From: Thoreauomyces humboldtii
Taxonomy: Eukaryota > Chytridiomycota > Chytridiomycetes > Spizellomycetales > Powellomycetaceae
Length of the DNA stretch: 11,566 nucleotides
Reading direction: 5' to 3'
Assembly: GCA_027596035.1 (NCBI GenBank)
Contig: JADGJA010000737.1
Coordinates: forward strand, 1-11,566
A program made the translations under genes and the position numbers. Below are positions 1-6,899 of the stretch, piece by piece; the stretch's first letter is position 1, and every line of letters begins with the position of its first letter. The notes beneath the pieces are model-generated. The model did no database searches, was not told where the DNA came from, and worked only from the letters and a program-made list of their open reading frames with translations.

Positions 1-60
1 CGCTTTCATATCATGGGAAAGGCTTGTCAAAAATGCATGATGATTCCGCTCACGACAAAA

Positions 61-75
61 ATATATATGTACATA
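61..75 (-). terminator. Candidate polyadenylation efficiency element of the vWA gene
   Basis: Read on the minus strand, this stretch gives TATGTACATATATAT followed by a T run. It contains TATGTA/TATATA-type elements of the kind fungi use upstream of poly(A) sites, and lies about 70 bases after the stop codon of the vWA gene. Position and composition fit, but TA-rich words are common by chance. Confidence 0.3.
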
Positions 76-142
76 GGATCTGTGATAGCCTCTCCATCGA
101 AGTTTGGGAAACAACCAACCAAAGGAAGGACCCACATGATCA

Positions 143-2404
143 TCAAAACCCGGGATCATAACTCGGTGGGACCTCCATGGTCTCGAACTCCTGCATGGAG
201 ACATCGTATCCCAGATGTCGCTTCAACAGCTCGTGGGTGACGAACCTCTCGGGGGCGTTTCCCTGGGTGTCCACGAACGAGACGTGATGGTTCACGTCGC
301 CGATGCGTTTCAGCTCGTTGGCGTGTCGATGATGGTGGGGACAGTCGTCGACGCCGATGAGGAAGATGGTGATGTGACACCAGTCGAGGGCCAGGACGTC
401 CAGCTCGAACTCGTCCATGTCGGTGGCCTCGCCGTCGAGGAGGAGGAGGAGTCGGAGGATGGGGGTGTCGGGTCCCGCCTGCCATCCGTAGACGGGATGG
501 TGGGTGGCCGATCGGGGATGCTTTCGAAAGTGCATGTCCTTGACCTTCTGCCATCCCGTCATGACCCGAGTCCCGCCTCCGATCCTCACGTTGCGCCAGA
601 CGTCGTCGAGGGTGCGGTGGTTGACGCGTCCGACGTGACGGGCAGAGTCCGAGAAGGTCACGAGGTCGTACCCCGAGTTTGTTCGATCGTGGTTCCCCAT
701 CGCGTCGACGAACCGACGGATGATGGCCTTGGCCACGTCCTTGTTCTTTGGTTGGTTCGAGGGTGCGAAGCCTTGGATGAGGTATTGGTTGTAGACAGGT
801 CTTTGGGGTTCGAAATCCATGGATCCTGACACGTCGAGGAGAATCATGGTATCGTCGGTAGCATTCTCGGGTCGGTCGTAGGGTCGGAAGGGTGGAGGCA
901 TGACCTGATGGGAGTAGCCTTCGCTGGTGTGTTGTCTGTGACAGGTGTCGTCTGCCGCAAAGTACTGAGGCGGTGGTTCGACGGCTGAGGCCATCCTCGC
1001 TCTCGCCATGTTCATCTCGCTGATGAAGTCGGGTTTCAGACGCGCGGCGGCGTGCGAGCCGTCGCGATGGTTGAGGATGTAGTAGAGTCGCTCCTCGGCC
1101 GTATCCTCGAAGCCGCGCCAAGCGGGCGTGATGCCTCGCCACCCGCCTGCGCCCTCGATGCTGAACTTGAGCGGGTTCGAGTTAAGGTTGGCCCAGGCGA
1201 TGGGGATCGGTTCGAAGTAGCCGGCACGGAGAAGATGAAGGTATTGGATGGGTTTCCGCTTGCGAAGTTCCGCGACCTGTCGGGTCATGCCGATCTTTTC
1301 CTGGTAGTTGGCGACGACGGCACGCCATTCCTTGTCGGGCCACCGTCCGCATTCTTCGAGAAGGATGGCGTTTCGGAGTTCGTCATCCTTGCGAGACTGC
1401 TTGGTCGAACCGCCGGCCGACGACGACGAGGAGTCGATGCCCAGCGTGCTCTTCAGATTGGAGAAGATGCCAGACTTTTTCGCTTTCAAAGGAGTCGGAT
1501 CCGGGACCAGAGCGGGGAAGCCGACGGCCCGCGCATGTTCCTCGGCGAGCTTCCTGTCTCCTGCGCCGTCCAGTCCCATCTTTGAGATGTCGTCGGTGAC
1601 GGCATCCAAGCGCTCCTCCTCTCCCCACAGGTCGGTCGGTTCGATGCCGTCTACGGCAACCTGGGCCCTGCGGTTGAGGTCGTTGTTGAGGGCGATGGTC
1701 TGGTGGAGGAACGCGGTGTAGTACTCGGGCACGGGTCGCAAGCCCACGGGCACGTTCGAGCCCCCGTAGGCGTAGCTTGCTGCCGAGGAACGGCTGCCCA
1801 GCGAGCTCCAGCCGTACGGGAAAGGTTTCCGTATGATGGAGTAAGGGTTCCAAGAGCCGCCGATGTTTGGAACGTCGTTGTAGGATTTCTCTCCGGGATA
1901 CTTGACGGCGTGAGACCAGGTGTGGTGGACGCCCACCCTGTTGTACTTTGCCCACTTGTACTTGCACGACCAGCACGAGCAGGTGTATTCGGTGTCGTGT
2001 TCCGGCTCAATGTCCTGGTTGAAGATGCCAGCGGCTCTCTGGGCCTGCTGCAGCAAGCCGAGCATCTCCTGCTCGTCCCCCGCACGCACCAGGCCAGCCC
2101 GGATAACATCGTTCATGTGAGGCGGATACGTCCTGGTGATGGGCGCGGCCGTGGCGGTCGACATGACGGGAGTGCCAGCAGGGGCGTATGTGGGTGACAA
2201 CGTCGAGGGAGCCTGCGAGGTTGGCAATTGTGAGACGGCGGGGGTGGAGGAGGTGGCGCCGGCGAAAGCGGAAGGGGTTCCGTTGAGAGTGGTGCTGAGG
2301 ACTCTTGGGTTCTGACACACTTCGCAGACGCCATTGGAAGACGACGGGGACGACACAGGGTTGTCGTACGTGCAGTGGGAGCAGGTCCAGCAGTCTTGGG
2401 TCAT
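143..2404 (-). CDS. RanBP2-type zinc finger and vWA domain protein, 753 aa
   Basis: A single uninterrupted 753-codon frame. The ATG at 2404 is supported by an in-frame TGA only three codons upstream (2411-2413) and by a purine at -3. Residues 6-30 hold a RanBP2/NZF-like zinc finger: W6, C8, C11, N15, C27, C30, with about five extra Ser/Pro-rich residues before the second Cys pair. A Ser/Thr/Pro-rich linker (about 35-95) follows. A CSCWSC cluster at 142-147 may be a second metal site. Residues 320-350 are Ser/Lys-rich and low complexity. The vWA domain spans about 518-735 with a full MIDAS set: DVSGS at 524-528, T612 in a GGGT motif, and D657 in LLDGE. By family knowledge, NZF fingers bind ubiquitin or RNA and vWA domains make metal-dependent protein contacts, so a cytosolic or nuclear adaptor is inferred. 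I see no signal peptide or membrane segment. The exact orthologue and function are unknown. Confidence 0.9.
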   Translation of the reverse strand: MTQDCWTCSHCTYDNPVSSPSSSNGVCEVCQNPRVLSTTLNGTPSAFAGATSSTPAVSQLPTSQAPSTLSPTYAPAGTPVMSTATAAPITRTYPPHMNDVIRAGLVRAGDEQEMLGLLQQAQRAAGIFNQDIEPEHDTEYTCSCWSCKYKWAKYNRVGVHHTWSHAVKYPGEKSYNDVPNIGGSWNPYSIIRKPFPYGWSSLGSRSSAASYAYGGSNVPVGLRPVPEYYTAFLHQTIALNNDLNRRAQVAVDGIEPTDLWGEEERLDAVTDDISKMGLDGAGDRKLAEEHARAVGFPALVPDPTPLKAKKSGIFSNLKSTLGIDSSSSSAGGSTKQSRKDDELRNAILLEECGRWPDKEWRAVVANYQEKIGMTRQVAELRKRKPIQYLHLLRAGYFEPIPIAWANLNSNPLKFSIEGAGGWRGITPAWRGFEDTAEERLYYILNHRDGSHAAARLKPDFISEMNMARARMASAVEPPPQYFAADDTCHRQHTSEGYSHQVMPPPFRPYDRPENATDDTMILLDVSGSMDFEPQRPVYNQYLIQGFAPSNQPKNKDVAKAIIRRFVDAMGNHDRTNSGYDLVTFSDSARHVGRVNHRTLDDVWRNVRIGGGTRVMTGWQKVKDMHFRKHPRSATHHPVYGWQAGPDTPILRLLLLLDGEATDMDEFELDVLALDWCHITIFLIGVDDCPHHHRHANELKRIGDVNHHVSFVDTQGNAPERFVTHELLKRHLGYDVSMQEFETMEVPPSYDPGF

Positions 2405-2760
2405 TGCGTGTCAACTATGAAGGAAACCTCGGGTGGGGTCCGAGGTGGACAGGTGGAGTAGAGTGTGCTTGAGCGGGGTGCGTTCCGAGGGGGGTGGTTG
2501 CGATATACGATACATGTAGGAAGGGGTCTGGTGAGAATGTGTCGTAGGCTACATGTAAATGTCACTGGTGACGGGGTTCCCGGAGAGAGAGACTTGGCGA
2601 ACGGACTGCGGCGACTCCACAACTGCGCCGCAGCGGCCGTTGCGGGAACAGGTCGCACAAGGGTCACACAAGGGTCACAACAAAGACAAAAGGGGGTGGT
2701 GGTGGTGGTACGTCACACAGAGAGAGGCTCCCGCCGCGGATGAGGAACCCCAGGGATTCA
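2405..2760 (-). promoter_or_regulatory. Leader and promoter region of the vWA gene
   Basis: On the minus strand the roughly 100 bases before the ATG are rich in C and T (runs such as CCACCCCCCTC and CTCTACTCCACC), as in many fungal leaders. Further up are two short CT runs (near 2583-2592 and 2718-2728) and an exact 11-base tandem repeat at 2656-2677 (CACAAGGGTCA on the plus strand, twice). The repeat could be a paired factor-binding site. No TATA box or start site can be named with confidence. Confidence 0.3.
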
Positions 2761-4769
2761 GCTGGGAACTCTTTTGTGACTGCGCAGCTCCCGCGAGCCG
2801 CGCTCCCCCCGCTCTCTCTTCCCCTGGCCAACTGTGTGCGAGCACCGTCCTGCCGCTGCTCGGGAAAGTAGAGTCTGTGATGGGAGGAAGCGTGCATTCG
2901 CATCGCCGCTCTAAGTACCATGTTTGATGTGATAGAGACATTGGCGCGGCAGGTATCTCACATGCAGTACCTTGGGCTTTTCCTCTGCGTCCGAGGTCAG
3001 AGTCCACCCGCCGCCGCGGCCTCCCATATTCGCTCCCTGAAGCAAGCCCTTCTCTGATGAGACCCACCCTCTCCCTTGCGTTCTTGTGCATGTGAAGAGA
3101 ACACCCGTCACACTTGGCTCTACCTTTCTCCGGCTCTGCTATTCTTCTTTGAGCGCTGATTTCGCACCCGCCATGCCGACCCAGCCGTTTCCCATGTACA
3201 AGGTTGGGAAACATCCCCAATGCACGATTCCCCAAACAGCTCGCCTCCTGACACGCGCTTCAGCAAGGACACCACCGGCAGACGGAAGAAAACCACTGGC
3301 AGACCAAAGATGCAAATGGACAAAAGAGCGTGCGTGACGGGATCGTGCGTCCCGGCGGTTGCGACGATGAGTTGGGACCGCGCCATTGCCGTCTCGAGTT
3401 TCCATTGCCGTCTCCATATGGCTTGCCATAACGGCCCTCCCGATACGGACCTCGTTACGACACAAGAACGGAAAGGCCTTTCTCTCCTCCTCCTCCTTCC
3501 TCCTCTTCTCAAAACCGCCACGCTTCCGTGACAGGCCTGTCCAGAGCTGACGTCCACTGGCATCCTTCGGATTTTTCGAATGCGATAGCGTCCAGCCCAC
3601 TGGTCTTCCACCCGACTATCAGCGCCAGATAGGGTAGGACGAACATCATGCAGGCTGGTCGCCGCTTTTGCGGGGCAGTTCCGATCGAAAGGTTGTGATG
3701 CACATTACTCGCGGTGGAGTACGGCTTGGTCTGTCGAAGAAGCTGAAGGCAGCAAAAGAGATGCTCCACAGCCAACCGTCCTGGCGTGCGAAACATATCG
3801 GTTTGGCTGATTCAAGGCAGTCCAGGACGTGCCAGCCCAGCTCGTCGCCCTTTTTCCTGTTGAATCCGACCAGAGAGAAGTGGGGACGTGGGACCTTTCG
3901 GAGAAGCGAGCGGCAGAACCTGCCTGGTATTTGAATAAAAATCGGGCAAGCTACGAGGCTCTGAATGGGGAGGCGGTAATGATCATAGCTAACATTGCGA
4001 GGATCATTCCTTTGCAACGAGCAAAGAAAATGACGCTTCGGGGGTGCGCGGGAGTAGACACGGAAGTTGAGGAGGCTAGTCAGCAATAGTTAATACCTGC
4101 CAGCGTTCAATACACGTACCGCTTCTGCAACCACAGACTCTGAGGCCAGCGAGGCTTCTAAAGGTAAAACAGCACCCGGAGCATCGTCGTTACATATCGC
4201 CATCGGGCAAAAAGCATGGGCGTGCGCCTTCAAAGCTTGCATTCCGACGGCAATAGTTGCTTCCGATGGCAATAGTTGCTTGAGGGCCGAAGCGTCAGTC
4301 GACAGCGCTTGCACAATAGTTAGGCACATACAAACGCCTGTTCGTGATCCATCTGAGCAGTTTGTAAAGCTGCCTAGATGGGAGTTCAGCGTTCTATTCT
4401 CGTTTGTATAAATCGTCGACTATGCGCGCGGAATCCAATGCGGGACGATATGGGCATGAAGCCGGTCGACGATCAACGCTCTTTGAACCAGCCCGCTTGA
4501 AGGATCCTGGAAAAGACGGTTGGATTCACAGAAACAGAGGACAGAAGAGGCTTCCGAAGAAACCACAGATATCAAGAGGGGAACAGGTGGGCTGAGGAGC
4601 GATCTTCAGTCTCGGTGTATTTCAGTCCAACCTCGCCTCATGAGTGTCTTTTCGGCGGTTATCCCCATACGCACTTGGCATCGTCCCAGCAACGAAGCTT
4701 ATGGAGGGAGCAAAGCTGCGTTCGATGCCCATTCGCATCTTTGGTCATGGAACGCAGTTGAACTCGAAG
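2761..4769. other. Gene-poor interval
   Basis: No frame here shows a domain, conserved motif or convincing exon structure. Frames of 80-190 codons exist on both strands but overlap one another and are rich in Arg, Ser and Cys, as chance translations are. Contents worth noting are a 34-base pure pyrimidine run on the plus strand at 3477-3510 and a 19-base tandem repeat at 4242-4279. A minus-strand ATG frame at 4090-4329 (79 codons) has a helix-like composition but no recognisable feature. Confidence 0.4.
4242..4279. repeat. 19-base direct tandem repeat, two units
   Basis: The units at 4242-4260 and 4261-4279 (TTCCGAyGGCAATAGTTGC) differ at one base (C versus T). A related CAATAGTTA word recurs at 4084-4092 and 4315-4322. 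The unit length is not a multiple of three, which argues against selection on a protein here. No function is apparent. Confidence 0.7.
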
Positions 4770-4871
4770 ATGAGAGGTGACTCCCGGCTTTCTGTCGCTG
4801 CGTTGCTTACCTGGTTTCTTCATGTTGCTCTCTTGGGTGCCGCCGCTGCCGAGGACTATCGCTCAGATTGA
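4770..4871 (+). pseudogene. Possible secreted-protein stub: signal peptide then in-frame stop
   Basis: The ATG at 4770 opens a 33-codon frame that looks like a signal peptide: a short charged start (MRGDSR), a hydrophobic stretch of about 15 residues (about positions 7-22), then an AAAA/ED boundary resembling a signal peptidase site. It ends at TGA 4869-4871. The same frame then stays open for 93 more codons to the TGA at 5151-5153, so one nonsense change in a roughly 127-residue secreted protein would explain it. The downstream stretch has no recognisable domain. A chance hydrophobic frame is a real alternative. No intron resolves the stop. Confidence 0.2.
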
Positions 4872-5155
4872 AGTCCCGTCTTACGGCCCACCTACCAGCT
4901 GCGAGCTGCAGATGCGAAGCAGTGCCAGAGAATCTCTTTGAGAGCCGTGATCGTAGCTGCCTTGCAAAGGAAGAAGCCGGCCTGGTGGAGTCAGCAACCT
5001 TTTGGCCGCGATAATGGGCTTTCGGCTTTTCGGCCAGAGGTAGCGATCAGTCGCACGCATAACGAGAGATCCCATCGATCAAGATCGCGTGCCCTCCGAG
5101 GTCCCCAAAGCCCCAACCCGAAGCGCACAGACGGTGAAGGCTCATTCTCGTGACA

Positions 5156-5565
5156 GTGGGCAATGGTTGTGGGCTGGACGCAAAGTGTGAAACATCTACA
5201 TGCTCGGCAATGAACCAGTCAGAACCGTCAACGGCGGGAATCACCAATGGATTCCCCAGAGAGCGTCATCTCGGCAATCTTCGAGGCGAATGCGGCAACG
5301 GCATGGTCGGCGCTTCTGAGAATGTTGCGTCATCTCCACGAATACCTGTCTTCAAAGAAGAGCAGCGGGCTGCCGCCGCAGCTAGCGGCCACAAAAGCGA
5401 CCAGCTGTTGAACCATTTTGCTTGCAACAAACGGTTTGAGGCCGAGACGGCCAGCTGGCGTCAGACTCCGTCAAGGAGAACGCTGCCACAAGCCTGCTCC
5501 GCTCAGACTTCAGCAGGACGCGCGAGGCCAACTTCGCAGCGGCGACGGACGAGCACCTCTGCTAG
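5156..5565 (+). pseudogene. Copy A: decayed member of the local coiled-coil family
   Basis: The safest homology is 5354-5565. One frame gives KEEQR...SGHKSDQLLNHF...FEAETA, matching GVHSSDKLLDHV...LEAKTA of copy C. After a one-base loss near 5451 (ACGGCC against ACGGCGC), the next frame gives NAATSLLRSDF and ANFAAATDEHL, matching NAADDMLRADL and the NLAAAADEHVHL coded after copy C's own frameshift. It stops at TAG 5563-5565, before the Ala/Lys-rich tail. A weaker 5' match puts the old start at 5157: ...GACAG followed by TGGGCAATGG against CAG-ATGGGCAACGG of copy D. That suggests the A of the ATG was lost at a splice-acceptor junction. The N-terminal region is about 30 codons longer than in C and poorly conserved. 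It carries several small deletions, so it is very unlikely to make the family protein. Confidence 0.6.
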
Positions 5566-5566
5566 C

Positions 5567-5937
5567 ACTCCCAGCTCTGACCCCTGTCGACGTGTCGGCG
5601 CGGGGGAGATCCGGATCACTTCGTGGAATGCTATGCGAGAGTTTCGAGAGATTTTCTGAGCGATCGCGATGCAAGACCTTCCATTCATTGATCAAGATCA
5701 ATCAAAGCCCATCCACGTTCCTTTCCGCTTTCTCTTTGCAGAACGATGAACATGGGTTCCGGCAAGAAGACCTGTCGCGCAAAGGCCGGACAACCTCCGC
5801 GCCAGCGAAAACGCCGAAGCTGCTGCAACGATCGGCAAGAAGAAGATGAAGGCGCCACGCTCCTTCAAAGTCTGGTCGCCGTCACCGAGGTTGATGGGAC
5901 GAGCCAGCTCTTGAAGCAGGCATCTTCCGCGATCGTG
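5567..5937 (+). repeat. Direct repeat partner of 6326-6690: half intron plus 5' coding part
   Basis: From ACTCCCAGCTCTGA at 5567 through the intron 3' end, acceptor and the first 60 codons of copy B, this segment aligns with 6326-about 6690 of copy C. Long words are shared, such as ATCGCGATGCAAGACCTT, TTCATTGATC, TTTCCGCTTTCT and AACATGGGTTCCGG. The offset is about 759 bases at the left end and 729 at the ATG, because copy B has about 30 extra bases near 5592-5615. The left breakpoint falls two bases after the stop of copy A. The repeat contains the intron's 3' half and acceptor but no donor or promoter. Confidence 0.75.
5752..5937 (+). pseudogene. Copy B: truncated duplicate of copy C with compensating frameshifts
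   Basis: The ATG at 5752 (MGSGKK, identical to copy C's first six residues) follows an intron-type acceptor CTTTGCAG ending at 5741. An additional in-frame ATG sits at 5746. Against copy C there is one extra base near 5788-5792 and one missing base at about 5851. Residues 13-33 are therefore read in a shifted, Arg-rich frame, and the family frame returns at GATLLQSLV...LLKQ. Homology ends near residue 60 (about 5937), so the coiled coil and tail are missing. The frame happens to stay open to 6337, reading an acidic run (about 6037-6110) and then the CT-rich promoter of copy C as protein. No promoter, first exon or donor precedes it, because copy A lies directly upstream. I call it a nonfunctional fragment, though a read-through product cannot be excluded. 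Confidence 0.65.
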
Positions 5938-6135
5938 ACTTTTACTTTTCGACCTTTTCACCTTTTTCTTTCTCCTGCTCCTCGATGTTATAGAGCTGCC
6001 GTCAGTGCTGCTGCTGCTGCCGTGCCCGCTGAGTCCGAGGCCGAGGCCGAGGACGAAGACGACGACGATGACGCGGATGTGGATAATGATGCGGACGAGG
6101 ATGCTGCCGCTGTTACTGCTGCTGCTCCCGCTCGG

Positions 6136-6246
6136 TCTCCTCTCTCTCTCTCTCTCTCTCTCTGGTCTCTCCCCCTCTCTCTTCTCGATCGCCATATCCC
6201 TCGGCATCTTCTTATCTCTCCCCCGCCCGCTCTTCATCTCCCATCG
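6136..6246 (+). promoter_or_regulatory. CT-rich promoter and noncoding exon 1 of copy C
   Basis: A CT microsatellite at 6136-6163 and a second pyrimidine run at 6166-6186 precede a block (6186-about 6230: CGATCGCCA, CCCTCGGCATCTTCT, CTCCCCCGCCCG) that recurs in the same order upstream of copy D on the other strand. The spacing from CGATCGCC to the splice donor is 61 bases here and 59 in D. CT tracts close to the transcription start are common in fungal promoters. The start site probably lies in or just after the tract, inferred from this layout only. Confidence 0.55.
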
Positions 6247-6470
6247 GTAAGTGCAGGGCACGGATCACTCAACGGATCATCGCCGCGTCTCTGGACCTGT
6301 CGATGGATCAGAGTGCAGAAAGACGACTCCCAGCTCTGATCCTGTCGCGGATCACTTCGACGTGCAAGATGTTTCGAAAGATTCTCTGAGCTATCGCGAT
6401 GCAAGACCTTCATTCATTGATCGAGATCAATCAAAACTTATCCATGATCCTTTCCGCTTTCTCGTTGCAG
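6247..6470 (+). other. Leader (5' UTR) intron of copy C, 224 bases
   Basis: Donor TCG|GTAAGTGC at 6247 and acceptor TTTCTCGTTGCAG ending at 6470 after a pyrimidine tract; the ATG follows ten bases later at 6481 (AATCAACATGG, a good start context). The same donor and a TTTGCAG acceptor occur in copy D. The first 80 bases hold one copy of the repeat unit that forms the minisatellite in D's intron (CGGATCATCGCCGCGTCTCT). No clear CTAAC branch point is seen, only ATCAATCAAAAC near 6427-6437. Confidence 0.6.
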
Positions 6471-6480
6471 AACAATCAAC

Positions 6481-6899
6481 ATGGGTTCCGGAAAGAAGAA
6501 CTGCCGCGCCAAGGCCGATAACCTCCGCCTCGCTGACAACGTGGAAGCTGACATCAAGCTCGGCAAGAAGAAGACCAAGGAGGCCACCCTCCTTGCCCGA
6601 CTCGTGGACTGCTGCGGCGTCCACAGCAGCGACAAGCTGCTGGACCATGTCCACAACCTTGTTGCTCGCGACAAGGTCCTCGAGGCCAAGACGGCGCAGC
6701 TGAACGCTGCCGACGACATGCTCCGCGCCGACCTCGACGAGGCTCTGGCTGAGCTGGCACTCAAAACCTCGCTGCAGCTGCAGATGAGCACGTCCACTTG
6801 AAGGAGGCTGCGGTGGCAGACTTGGCTCTCGCCAAGAAGGCCGCCCGTCGTGTGGCGAAGAAGGCGGCCGCTGCGGCAGCCCTCCTTCTGGACCTTTGA
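6481..6899 (+). CDS. Copy C: small coiled-coil family protein, frameshifted near residue 95
   Basis: The ATG at 6481 begins MGSGKK. The literal frame is 106 residues and ends at TGA 6799-6801. The family reading continues in another frame to TGA 6897-6899. Copy A, which codes NFAAATDEHL at this place, shows that the second frame is the ancestral one. One missing base, best explained as five A becoming four at 6763-6766, accounts for the break; with it the protein would have 139 residues. Layout: basic start (1-34), conserved GVHS at 46-49 and LLD at 53-55, charged helix (about 50-120), then an Ala/Lys/Arg tail (KKAARRVAKKAAAAAA). Residues 1-73 align without gaps to copy D, 26 of 73 identical by hand count. 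No known domain is recognised. The break could be a sequencing error or a real mutation. Confidence 0.65.

Noticed and set aside
215..1585. Long frames opposite or overlapping the vWA gene (for example 215-829 plus, 156-1142 minus, 1052-1585 plus)
   Set aside because: They are shadows of the vWA coding frame in G+C-rich DNA: Arg-, Pro- or Val-rich composition and no domains, while the 753-codon frame carries coherent domains throughout.
3120..3611. Minus-strand frames of 153 and 163 codons
   Set aside because: They overlap each other in different frames, have an Arg/Trp/Ser-rich chance composition, and show no domain or splice structure.
4090..4329. Minus-strand 79-codon ATG frame with helix-like composition
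   Set aside because: It contains the 19-base tandem repeat out of codon register, has no recognisable motif and no promoter signal. It is kept only as a note.
5698..6261. Minus-strand 187-codon frame with Arg/Glu and Ser/Gly runs and a hydrophobic stretch
   Set aside because: It is the complement of copy B, the acidic low-complexity run and the CT promoter of copy C. Its composition comes from those simple sequences.
6755..6775. Programmed -1 ribosomal frameshift in copy C
   Set aside because: The sequence C TCA AAA CCT lacks a slippery heptamer: after CTC AAA, a one-base backward slip would not re-pair. A lost A is simpler.
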